13,832 bases of DNA from the NCBI RefSeq assembly GCF_946479605.1, contig NZ_CAMLGT010000080.1:1-13832 (forward strand), written 5' to 3'. Numbering within the stretch: position 1 is the stretch's first letter; the number at the start of each line of letters is the position of its first letter. Source of the stretch: an uncultured Lacibacter sp. Its GTDB lineage: Bacteria; Bacteroidota; Bacteroidia; Chitinophagales; Chitinophagaceae. Under the pieces are notes generated by a model. It was not told the origin of the DNA. It saw only the letters and a program-made list of their open reading frames with translations, and did not search any database. Of this stretch, positions 7,776-13,832 are shown piece by piece. A program made the position numbers and the translations under genes.

Positions 7776-7783
7776 TAAAGTTA
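7776..7783 (-). promoter_or_regulatory. Candidate -7 element for the VOC gene
   Basis: The minus strand reads TAACTTTA, one base off TAnnTTTG. Transcription would begin about 17-20 bases before the ATG at 7751. This supports that start over the GTG at 7817. I see no TTG at the usual distance upstream, so support is weak. Confidence 0.25.
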
Positions 7784-7850
7784 CAGATTTTATGCAGCTG
7801 TTTTTTTGTTTGACCACGCTTTCGTATCATCATCAGCATCGCATCAACAG

Positions 7851-7891
7851 AAAAAGAAAATCCCGGGATCAGTTATTGCCGGTCCCGGGAT
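7851..7891 (-). terminator. Rho-independent terminator after the methyltransferase gene
   Basis: On the minus strand the arms ATCCCGGGA and TCCCGGGAT pair perfectly over 9 bases around a loop of about 14 bases, and are followed by TTTTCTTTTTC. It begins 22 bases past the methyltransferase stop codon at 7914, and it isolates that gene from the VOC gene downstream. Confidence 0.85.
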
Positions 7892-7913
7892 AAACCAAAC
7901 TATAAGTAAGGTA

Positions 7914-8726
7914 TCAGCAATGAACTGTTACCCGTAAAAAAGTGGCCGGTATACTTGTAGTGGTTGCCGAACCGCTTTTATTCTGATTATTGAACAATGT
8001 TTCCAGCTCCTGTTGCAGTTCCGCAGCCTTGCCATTTTTTTCGGCTGCTTCAAACGCATTCATGGTGGGCCCGTAATATGTTTTAAACATGTTTACAAAT
8101 TCTGTGGGCGAATACGGCGCATTGAAGGTATATGTATCTCTTGTAAATGAAATATTTTCTTTTGTAATACCTGCGTTGCCAAAACGTTCGGTAACATGAT
8201 CTTCCACACCCCATGTCATTGGGCTGATAAACCCTTCCGGTGGCGGCGGCGTATAAGAAGAACTGATCTTTAATATTTGTGCCACCAGTGTAGGATCGCC
8301 TGGTATCCAGTTGCCCATTACAATTTTACCGCCGGGCTTTGTAACACGCACCATTTCTTTCGCCACATCAAAAGGCTTTGGCGCAAACATGGCTCCGAAA
8401 ATGCTCACCAGCATATCAAAACTGTTATCAGCCAACTCACTTAAATTGCTGGCATCGCCTTCCTGGAAACGACAATTTGTAATCCCTTGCTCCTGCACTC
8501 TTTTGTTGCCGGCAGCAACCAGGTTTTGTGCAATATCAACACCTAATACTTCTGCGCCGGCTTTTGCTTCGGGTATAGCAGTAGTACCATCTCCACAACC
8601 AAGATCAAGCACTTTCATGCCGCTGGTTACACCAATCCTGGCAACAAGCTCTTCACCGCTTTCACGCATGGTAGCGGCAATGCGTGTAAAATCTCCCTTC
8701 TCCCATAATGCTTTATTTGCATTCAT
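7914..8726 (-). CDS. Class I SAM-dependent methyltransferase
   Basis: The 270-residue product has the standard Rossmann-type methyltransferase motifs. Motif I is VLDLGCGDGTT at residues 39-49 (SAM-binding glycine loop). The acidic residue after strand 2 is D64 in LGVDIA, and the adenine-contact region is EGDASNL with D91. Motif II is SFDMLVSIFGAMFAP, and TKPGGKIVMGNW is the strand 5 region near residue 130. The C-terminal half, with SPMTWGVEDHVTERFG and FVNMFKTYYGPTMNAFE, is a cap that in relatives of this type receives the substrate. Substrate is unknown; the overall arrangement resembles ubiquinone/menaquinone-like and small-molecule methyltransferases, but I cannot choose. It is cytoplasmic. 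It has its own promoter (8769-8799) and terminator (7851-7891), so it is a single-gene transcript. Confidence 0.92.
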   Translation of the reverse strand: MNANKALWEKGDFTRIAATMRESGEELVARIGVTSGMKVLDLGCGDGTTAIPEAKAGAEVLGVDIAQNLVAAGNKRVQEQGITNCRFQEGDASNLSELADNSFDMLVSIFGAMFAPKPFDVAKEMVRVTKPGGKIVMGNWIPGDPTLVAQILKISSSYTPPPPEGFISPMTWGVEDHVTERFGNAGITKENISFTRDTYTFNAPYSPTEFVNMFKTYYGPTMNAFEAAEKNGKAAELQQELETLFNNQNKSGSATTTSIPATFLRVTVHC

Positions 8727-8768
8727 GTTTTTTAGTTTAAAGTTTAAAAATGTTTCTCAACTTCAACA

Positions 8769-8799
8769 GTAATGTACAGCGAAAGATCTTCTTTGTCAA
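8769..8799 (-). promoter_or_regulatory. Promoter of the methyltransferase gene
   Basis: The minus strand reads TTGACA (complement of 8794-8799), then 17 bases, then TACATT (8771-8776). This fits the general bacterial -35/-10 pattern. It also reads as TTG, 20 bases, TACATTAC, a partial match to the Bacteroidota form. Transcription would start near 8763, leaving a leader of about 37 bases before the ATG at 8726. Confidence 0.55.
8771..8783 (-). repeat. 13-base motif, copy 2 (TTCGCTGTACATT)
   Basis: This is an exact copy of the motif at 6553-6565. Here it covers the end of the spacer and the -10 box of the methyltransferase promoter. Whether the match reflects a shared promoter class or chance cannot be decided from two copies. 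Confidence 0.4.
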
Positions 8800-8934
8800 G
8801 TGCTGAAGCAGAACAAAGGTGAGAGAAAGAGAATTTTGCAGGAAGCGGTATTTATTAAACGGCGGCGGCTGGTTAATGAATGGCAGTTGTTGTTTTCCGA
8901 ACGCTTTCAAAAAAGATACAACATCATCACTCCA

Positions 8935-9468
8935 TCAGGCCATTGTTACCCAATTGAACAATATCCATTCTTCGGTGGTTTCGATGAAGAAGTTCTGTTC
9001 ATTCCAGTGATCATCAAAACAAATCACCTGCAGTATTTTTTCTTTTTCCAGTTGATGAGTGTATGAAGTTTCTACGCCTTCTTTGCTATACACGAAACCG
9101 GCATCGGAAGTGATGCCACTTATTGTTGCATCATAACTTTTCCAAAACTTTTCAATGGTAACTTCATAACCCGAACAATTGGAGAAACGGCCCCACAGCT
9201 CAAGCTGTTTTACAAAGTCGGTTATTGCAGGAAGTTCATTACCCCACTGCTGTTCCCATAGCGACATTGATTTCATCTCTTTTTGAAGCAAATAAATGAA
9301 CGCAGAAACAGGATCTTTTGCATGGTCTTTTGCAATTGCAACAATTGAAGCCTTGTTCCAGAAATCACTACTTGTGCTCAGATCATAAACAACAGCATGC
9401 TGCCAGGTTCCATCCCTTAACTTCAATCCGTTTGAAACATCATTTGCTAACTCGTTAATATTTATCAT
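8935..9468 (-). CDS. Hypothetical protein
   Basis: The 177-residue product has no signal peptide or membrane segment and looks like a soluble cytoplasmic protein. I do not recognise a family. It is acidic and rich in aromatic residues, especially tryptophan (WQHAVVYDLS, SLWEQQWGNE, KFWKSYD, DDHWNEQNFF, EEWILFNWV). It alternates predicted helices, such as PVSAFIYLLQKEMKSMSLW near residues 53-71, with C-terminal strands. The TGA stop at 8935 is followed in the same frame by 65 sense codons before a TAA at 8737, starting WSDDVVSFLKAFGKQQ, so a readthrough form or a fresh nonsense change is possible. It stands between the methyltransferase and MBL-hydrolase genes, with gaps of 208 and 81 bases, and context gives no function. 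Confidence 0.75.
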   Translation of the reverse strand: MININELANDVSNGLKLRDGTWQHAVVYDLSTSSDFWNKASIVAIAKDHAKDPVSAFIYLLQKEMKSMSLWEQQWGNELPAITDFVKQLELWGRFSNCSGYEVTIEKFWKSYDATISGITSDAGFVYSKEGVETSYTHQLEKEKILQVICFDDHWNEQNFFIETTEEWILFNWVTMA

Positions 9469-9549
9469 GCACGGTGAAAATAGTAACTAAAAAAGAAATG
9501 ACCACCTGCATCGCATTGTTTCAATGTCAATGGGCTGCTGAGAACATGG

Positions 9550-10227
9550 TTAAGCCTGTCCGCACTTTTGCACAAACTGCTCAAACTGCCTGTGTTCATT
9601 TTTTAATACCGGGCCATGACCAAAGCAAATGATGCGTGGATTCAGCTGTGCCAGTTTTTTCAGCGATGAAATATTTTTTAACTGATCGGTTGTAAAGATA
9701 CCCGGTGGCAGATGCAGGCCTCTTACCGTTGTAAGCAGGTTCATATTGGTGGCCGCATCGCCTACAATAAGTACGCCATCACTTTCACGGAAAAAAGAAA
9801 TATGACCCGATGCATGGCCCGGTGTTTCCACGACTGTAAAATTTCCAACATGGTCATTTTCTTTTATCGTTCCATCTACTTTATGTCCTCCCCCAGCCCA
9901 GTATGATTGCTGAAACTTAGCGATCACATTTTCAGCAGATGGATATTCAGTTGTTACCAATCCTGTTTCAGCACGCTGCACTTCCAGCGGATGGCAATAC
10001 AAGGGCAAGTTATAGTCAACACACAAAAGATGTGTGCAACCCTGGTGATCGGCATGGGCATGTGTTAATGCATGTGCATGCACAGGCACTTTGCTGATGC
10101 TTTTTGAGATTTTAGTGTAAGAAGAACGAATGCCCGAATCGATCAACACTCCTTCGATGATATAACAGTTGATGCTGTTGCGGGGCATTAAGGGAATATG
10201 AAAAACATCTTTGGCTACTTGATGCAT
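9550..10227 (-). CDS. MBL-fold metallo-hydrolase
   Basis: The 225-residue product has the metallo-beta-lactamase fold signature. The metal-binding motif HAHADH is at residues 56-61. The third histidine is H138 in ETPGHASGH, the bridging aspartate is D157 in IVGDAA, and the last histidine is H204 in CFGHGP, so a two-metal site looks complete. The N-terminus (NSINCYIIEGVLIDSG) is the usual opening of glyoxalase II-like and related hydrolases. There is no signal peptide, so it acts in the cytoplasm. The family includes thioesterases, lactonases and others, and the substrate cannot be read here. An additional HAH at residues 50-52 just before the motif is unusual but lies in a likely loop. It is divergent from the phosphoesterase-propeller gene, with 91 bases between start codons. 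Confidence 0.92.
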   Translation of the reverse strand: MHQVAKDVFHIPLMPRNSINCYIIEGVLIDSGIRSSYTKISKSISKVPVHAHALTHAHADHQGCTHLLCVDYNLPLYCHPLEVQRAETGLVTTEYPSAENVIAKFQQSYWAGGGHKVDGTIKENDHVGNFTVVETPGHASGHISFFRESDGVLIVGDAATNMNLLTTVRGLHLPPGIFTTDQLKNISSLKKLAQLNPRIICFGHGPVLKNEHRQFEQFVQKCGQA

Positions 10228-10256
10228 AGTAAAATTATTCAGTTACAAAAATCCAC

Positions 10257-10285
10257 TTGCAGCAGAAAGATGAAAAGGACATTTG
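10257..10285 (+). promoter_or_regulatory. Candidate Bacteroidota promoter of the phosphoesterase-propeller gene
   Basis: TTG at 10257-10259 is followed after 18 bases by GACATTTG at 10278-10285, one base off the TAnnTTTG element. Transcription would begin near 10292, giving a leader of about 27 bases before the ATG at 10319. This also argues against the upstream TTG start at 10283, which would lie inside the promoter. Confidence 0.45.
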
Positions 10286-10318
10286 TCTAAAAAAGCAATT
10301 GAATGGTTAACTTGCTGT

Positions 10319-12157
10319 ATGAAGCAACTCTTCTTTACCCTCCTGCTTTTTATTGCCTCCTTTGCACAGGCACAGCACAAACCTTTTCGTTTTGCCTTTA
10401 TTTCCGATACACATATTGGCTCACCCAATGGTGGTGCGGAAGAAGATCTGTTACGTACAGTGCGTGATATAAATGCACAAGGCGATATTGCATTTGTAGT
10501 GATTACCGGTGATATTACCGAACTGGGCACCAATAAAGAACTGAAAGAAGCCAAACGCATCTTCGACAGTTTGCATATTAAATACTACATCATTCCCGGC
10601 AACCATGATACGGGCTGGAGCGAGAGCGGCGGCGATATGTTCAGCACCGTGTTTGGTTACGATAAATTCAGTTTTGAACATGAGGGCATCCGTTTTCTTG
10701 GTTGTGCATCGGGGCCTTATGTGCGTATGAGCGATGGACATGTGCCACGCAATGCAGTAAACTGGCTGGATGCTGAGTTGAAGAAATTAAAACCACAACA
10801 ACCCGTCATCTTTCTCAATCACTATCCACTTGATAGCGGGCTTGATAACTGGTATGAAATAACCGACCGTTTACGCAAGCACAACACCTGGGCTGCATTG
10901 TGCGGTCATGGGCATAACAACCGTGCCATGAACTTTGAAGATGTTCCCGGTGTAATGGGCCGCTCCAACCTGCGTGCAAAAGCAGCGGTGGGTGGTTACA
11001 ATATTGTAGATGTGCGAATGGATTCCATTCTGTTCAGTGAAAAGAAACCCGGCAACCCGCAATTGAAACAATGGACAGCTGTTGCCATTCAACAACACAA
11101 CTATGATGAACAAAAGAAATTTACACGGCCTGATTACAGCATGAACAACACGTACACACAAGTGAAACAACGTTGGTCATTTTCATCGGAAGCAAATATT
11201 ATTTCCACACCTGCTGTGGCAGATAAGCAGGTGATTGTTGGCAATCAGAACGGACGCATTGCTTCCTATGATCTGCAAACAGGAAAACAGAAATGGAGTT
11301 ACCAAACAACAGGTGCGGTGTTTTCGTCGCCTGTAGTTAGCGGCAACAGTGTTGTGATGGGTTCTGCTGATGGCAACATTTACTGTTTGAATACAAAAAC
11401 CGGTAAACTGCAATGGAAAAAAGAAACAGGTGTAGCCGTGCTTGGCTCTCCCATTATTAACGGCGATACGGTTTTCATTGGCGGCAGCAATAACAGCTTT
11501 TATGCCTTGCATGTAAAAACAGGTAACAGCATCTGGACGTTTGCTGAACTGAATGGCCCCGTTGTCAGCAAACCTTTACTGTACAACGGTCTGCTGATCT
11601 TTGGTGCATGGGACAGAAACCTGTATGCGCTTAACAGCAGCAATGGCTCCCTGCGCTGGAAATGGAATAACGGATCAAGCATTATTAATTACTCACCTGC
11701 AGCCTGCACTCCTGTTGCTGCTAACGGTGTGGTATATGTGGTGGCGCCCGACAGATACATAACTGCATTAAATGTTGAAACAGGCGAACTGCTGTGGCGC
11801 AATAATGATGCTGCTGTTCGTGAATCGATCGGTATATCGGAAGATGGCAGTATGGTCTATGGTAAAACCATGCAGGATACACTTGCTGTATATGCCAACA
11901 GCAACAGTAAACAAAGCGCCATCAAAATACATTGTGGTTTTGGTTACGAGCATGTACCATCGATGCTGTTTGAAAAGAAAGGACTTGTGTACTTTGGCAC
12001 ACGCAATGGTGTAGTGTATTGTGTAAACCCTGCAACCAAACAGGTTGTGTGGCAACACAAGATCGACAACTCCATGGTGAATACCATCCGTTTGCTGAAT
12101 GAGCATACACTTGTTGCATCAACCATGGATGGTAAACTGGTGGTGCTGGATTATTAA
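10319..12157 (+). CDS. Secreted metallophosphoesterase fused to a PQQ-like beta-propeller
   Basis: From the ATG at 10319 the product has 612 residues. It starts with a clear signal peptide (MKQLFFTLLLFIASFAQAQ); a TTG at 10283 in the same frame would only add residues before it. Residues 22-270 are a calcineurin-like phosphoesterase with all metal motifs: DTH (D30, H32), GD (64-65), GNHD (94-97), H168 in LNHYPL, and GHGH (196-199). From about residue 285 to the end are seven or so PQQ/WD-like blades, for example NGRIASYDLQTGKQKW, DGNIYCLNTKTGKLQW, DRNLYALNSSNGSLRW and NGVVYCVNPATKQVVW. The product should act in the periplasm or outside the cell, hydrolysing a phosphoester, with the propeller probably binding a partner or substrate. 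The substrate is unknown. It is divergent from the MBL gene, and a strong hairpin lies 13 bases after its stop. Confidence 0.92.
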   Translation: MKQLFFTLLLFIASFAQAQHKPFRFAFISDTHIGSPNGGAEEDLLRTVRDINAQGDIAFVVITGDITELGTNKELKEAKRIFDSLHIKYYIIPGNHDTGWSESGGDMFSTVFGYDKFSFEHEGIRFLGCASGPYVRMSDGHVPRNAVNWLDAELKKLKPQQPVIFLNHYPLDSGLDNWYEITDRLRKHNTWAALCGHGHNNRAMNFEDVPGVMGRSNLRAKAAVGGYNIVDVRMDSILFSEKKPGNPQLKQWTAVAIQQHNYDEQKKFTRPDYSMNNTYTQVKQRWSFSSEANIISTPAVADKQVIVGNQNGRIASYDLQTGKQKWSYQTTGAVFSSPVVSGNSVVMGSADGNIYCLNTKTGKLQWKKETGVAVLGSPIINGDTVFIGGSNNSFYALHVKTGNSIWTFAELNGPVVSKPLLYNGLLIFGAWDRNLYALNSSNGSLRWKWNNGSSIINYSPAACTPVAANGVVYVVAPDRYITALNVETGELLWRNNDAAVRESIGISEDGSMVYGKTMQDTLAVYANSNSKQSAIKIHCGFGYEHVPSMLFEKKGLVYFGTRNGVVYCVNPATKQVVWQHKIDNSMVNTIRLLNEHTLVASTMDGKLVVLDY

Positions 12158-12170
12158 GCTGTTGATTGTT

Positions 12171-12194
12171 TCGGTTGGAGGAGACTCCAACCGA
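12171..12194 (+). other. Perfect 10-bp hairpin with GAGA loop
   Basis: TCGGTTGGAG and CTCCAACCGA pair without mismatch around GAGA, a GNRA-type tetraloop if read in plus-strand RNA. It lies 13 bases past the phosphoesterase stop and 17 bases before the stop of the convergent membrane-protein gene. No T-run follows on either strand, so it is not a standard intrinsic terminator. It could stabilise the mRNA end, end transcription in another way, or be a copy of a dispersed palindromic repeat. Confidence 0.6.
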
Positions 12195-12211
12195 TAAGAA
12201 AAATAAAAACA

Positions 12212-12991
12212 TCACCACATAGTAAGCACAGAAAGAAATGCCAGCACAGCAGCTACAAGAAATGTAAAGAAGAATTTGTTTTCACCTACAAGTAAGAGTT
12301 GCCTGATGCCTTTGCTGCTCAATGCCCAAAGCGAACCGCCATAAAACAACAATTGAATGAGCAGCACATAAGGTGAAGAAATATAAAAAAATGAATATGC
12401 AGAATCAGATTCATCATCAACAAACCTGCTTTTAAAGAATTTTGCAAACATGAATACAATCGTGGCTACTGACACAAACATGTAAATAACCACCAGCGAC
12501 CATCCTATACTCTTGCGCTTCCATAACAATATCGTTCCTGCAATAAATACCAACAGCGGCAGAAAATACATTATGCTTTCGTCATATTCCAGAAAAACAT
12601 CCGAGAAGTACCACACTTCTTCCCATTTTTTATAAGACCAATAGAGCGCCATGATCCCAAACACGATCACAAGAAAACGAAGCATCCGTTCTGCTGAAGG
12701 AGCGCCTGGCTGCACAGGACTGATAGTATCGATCAACTCATTACCGGTGTTGGTTAACTTCTCTTCAAATGCTTTGCGTTTTTCTTTTTGCTCGGCTTCC
12801 TGCAGCAGCACAGCATTTAATTCTTCCCTTGCTTCTGCTATTTCTGTTTCGGAAAGCTCACGGTTTACCAATTCCTGTTTAGCTGCTTCAATAGCAATTG
12901 GCTGATAGTTGTCCGGCTTATCCAGTATACTCAGCAACTCCGCATTGCTGATGGTTTTGTAATAAGCCGCAAAGTTGTTGGGTGTGGTCAT
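12212..12991 (-). CDS. Hypothetical membrane protein with N-terminal cytoplasmic helical region
   Basis: The 259-residue product has a soluble N-terminal part of about 100 residues and then about five membrane segments (near 102-120, 140-157, 163-185, 205-228, 238-258). The N-terminus has the pattern YYKTISNAELLSIL, then DNYQPIAIEAAKQELVNREL, and leads into a charged helix (EAREELNAVLLQEAEQKEK) likely to form a coiled coil. I have seen this kind of Y-x-ELxxIL-x-Y-xx-AI-xAA-xxEL-xxR segment ahead of membrane domains in Bacteroidota, but know no function for it. There is no signal peptide. It lies 25 bases downstream of the pirin gene, so the two are probably one transcript, and it converges with the phosphoesterase gene at its 3' end. 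Confidence 0.8.
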   Translation of the reverse strand: MTTPNNFAAYYKTISNAELLSILDKPDNYQPIAIEAAKQELVNRELSETEIAEAREELNAVLLQEAEQKEKRKAFEEKLTNTGNELIDTISPVQPGAPSAERMLRFLVIVFGIMALYWSYKKWEEVWYFSDVFLEYDESIMYFLPLLVFIAGTILLWKRKSIGWSLVVIYMFVSVATIVFMFAKFFKSRFVDDESDSAYSFFYISSPYVLLIQLLFYGGSLWALSSKGIRQLLLVGENKFFFTFLVAAVLAFLSVLTMW

Positions 12992-13016
12992 ACATTAGTT
13001 GATGGTTAACTTCATG

Positions 13017-13832
13017 CTATCGCTTCTGCAATGGATAAGGCACAAACTCGTTCTCCTCTCCTTTTATTTTCGGAAACTCCTGTGCAATCCATTTGCGTTT
13101 TGCTTCCTGTAATGTTTCTTTATTGCTTGCTACAAAATTCCAGTCAATAAAACGTTCTTCCGGGAAAGGTTCTCCACCAAAAATATAAATGGTGCTGCCT
13201 GCATGAATGGTGAATGTACAAAGGCTGCTGTCTTTTGCTACCAGCAGTTGTTTAGGCTGGTACACGTTGCCTTCGCTTTCAATACTTCCTTCCAGTATAT
13301 ACAAACCCGATTCGCCATACAACTCACTGCCTATCTCTACGGTTTGTGTAGCAGTGCTTTTTATTTCTATCATATACAATTTGCTGTACACCGGCACTGC
13401 CGATTTGTGTCCGCAAGCTTCACCTGCAATTAACTTATACTGCAAACCACCTTCTTCCCATGCAGGTAATTGTTCTTTTTCAATATGAAAAAATTCCGGC
13501 TCCATAAATTCAAGTTCTTTTGGTAAGGCCACCCATATCTGCAAACCATGCATGGCCTTGGTTGAATGACGCAGGTACGCCGGCGTACGTTCGCTGTGTA
13601 CGATGCCCTTGCCCGCCGTCATCCAGTTAACAGCGCCGGGCTTTATTTCCACTTCCGTACCCAATGTATCACGGTGCATAATACTGCCTTCAAACAAAAA
13701 CGTGAGTGTGCTTAAGCCAATATGCGGATGTGGCAACACATCCATGTTCTCCCGTTCATTCATTTGCACTGGCCCCATGTGATCAATAAAAATAAACGGC
13801 CCCACCATCCGCTTTTCACGAAAGGGTAATAA
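13017..13832 (-). CDS. Pirin family protein, partial (5' end beyond right edge)
   Basis: The frame is open to the right edge and 271 residues are visible. The visible part begins LLPFREKRMVGPFIFIDHMGP, whose start is typical of the pirin N-terminal region, so only a short stretch, perhaps 15-25 residues, is missing. The first ATG inside the window (13808) is therefore an internal methionine. The metal site is intact: HPH at about residues 35-37 of the fragment, and GIVHSE with its H and E at about 79-81, matching the two His plus His-Glu set of human pirin. The second cupin half (SGLYILEGSIE, STIYIFGGEPFPEERF) follows with no metal motif, as usual. Some bacterial pirins act as quercetinases and others bind regulatory or metabolic enzymes; which applies is unknown. 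The membrane-protein gene follows at 25 bases. Confidence 0.93.
   Translation of the reverse strand, partial: LLPFREKRMVGPFIFIDHMGPVQMNERENMDVLPHPHIGLSTLTFLFEGSIMHRDTLGTEVEIKPGAVNWMTAGKGIVHSERTPAYLRHSTKAMHGLQIWVALPKELEFMEPEFFHIEKEQLPAWEEGGLQYKLIAGEACGHKSAVPVYSKLYMIEIKSTATQTVEIGSELYGESGLYILEGSIESEGNVYQPKQLLVAKDSSLCTFTIHAGSTIYIFGGEPFPEERFIDWNFVASNKETLQEAKRKWIAQEFPKIKGEENEFVPYPLQKR

Noticed and set aside
8311..8772. 153-codon plus-strand frame
   Set aside because: It is antisense to the well-supported methyltransferase and has an S/T/A/P-rich composition typical of a shadow frame.
8800..9066. Plus-strand 88-codon frame over the spacer and the end of the unknown gene
   Set aside because: Most of it is antisense to the gene at 8935-9468, and no family, start context or promoter supports it.
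10066..10083. Repeated GCATG units in TGCATGTGCATGCAC
   Set aside because: They encode the alternating His-Ala residues next to the MBL metal motif, so the repeat follows from the protein.
13575..13588. Perfect 14-base palindrome GTACGCCGGCGTAC
   Set aside because: It is inside pirin coding sequence and is explained by ordinary codons for a T-P-A-Y stretch. No second copy was seen in the window.
1..13832. A defence island, mobile element, CRISPR array or RNA gene
   Set aside because: I found no integrase, transposase, restriction, toxin-antitoxin or Cas-like protein, no regularly spaced repeats, and no tRNA- or rRNA-like stretch. The layout is that of ordinary chromosomal genes.

Overview
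The window looks like ordinary chromosomal DNA from a Bacteroidota bacterium, probably close to the Chitinophagaceae. The evidence is moderate GC with AT-rich spacers, few Shine-Dalgarno sequences, secreted proteins ending their signal peptides in AQ or ACAQ, a large sortilin-type BNR propeller protein, a DUF2911 protein, and candidate promoter elements close to TTG/TAnnTTTG. This placement is inferred from gene content and style only. I see no rRNA, tRNA, CRISPR array, insertion sequence, integrase or phage gene.

Fifteen protein genes are supported; thirteen are on the minus strand. From the left: a partial membrane-anchored coiled-coil protein (1-392); a DUF2911 exported protein (502-1005) with a terminator behind it; a secreted ten-Asp-box VPS10/sortilin-like propeller (1087-3627); and, divergent from it, a secreted MORN-like repeat protein (3683-4408). 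Next come a VOC/bleomycin-resistance-like protein and a HEAT-repeat protein with an unusual N-terminal domain (4462-5703, probably one transcript), a polytopic membrane protein (5819-6451), a YdeI/OmpD-associated protein (6641-7246), a second VOC protein (7344-7751), and a SAM-dependent methyltransferase with its own promoter and terminator (7914-8726). The right part holds an unrecognised protein (8935-9468), an MBL-fold hydrolase (9550-10227), a divergent metallophosphoesterase fused to a PQQ-like propeller (10319-12157), an unrecognised membrane protein (12212-12991) and a pirin cut by the right edge (13017-13832).

The genes do not form one obvious pathway. Most are single genes or pairs: HEAT protein with VOC protein (33-base gap), pirin with the membrane protein (25-base gap), and two divergent pairs (VPS10-like/MORN-like, MBL/phosphoesterase). 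Several are envelope or secreted proteins; the others are small metal-fold enzymes (VOC, MBL, pirin, metallophosphoesterase) whose substrates cannot be read from sequence.

I did not find a convincing new multi-gene system. The points most worth a second look are the HEAT-repeat protein with an ADP-ribosyltransferase-like N-terminus and a CPCDYC cluster, the two-domain phosphoesterase-propeller, a perfect hairpin with a GNRA-type loop at 12171-12194, a dyad at 6574-6593 beside a 13-base motif repeated at 8771-8783, and a 65-codon open in-frame extension after the stop of the unknown gene at 8935. No gap exceeds 300 bases; the longest are 8727-8934 and 6452-6640.
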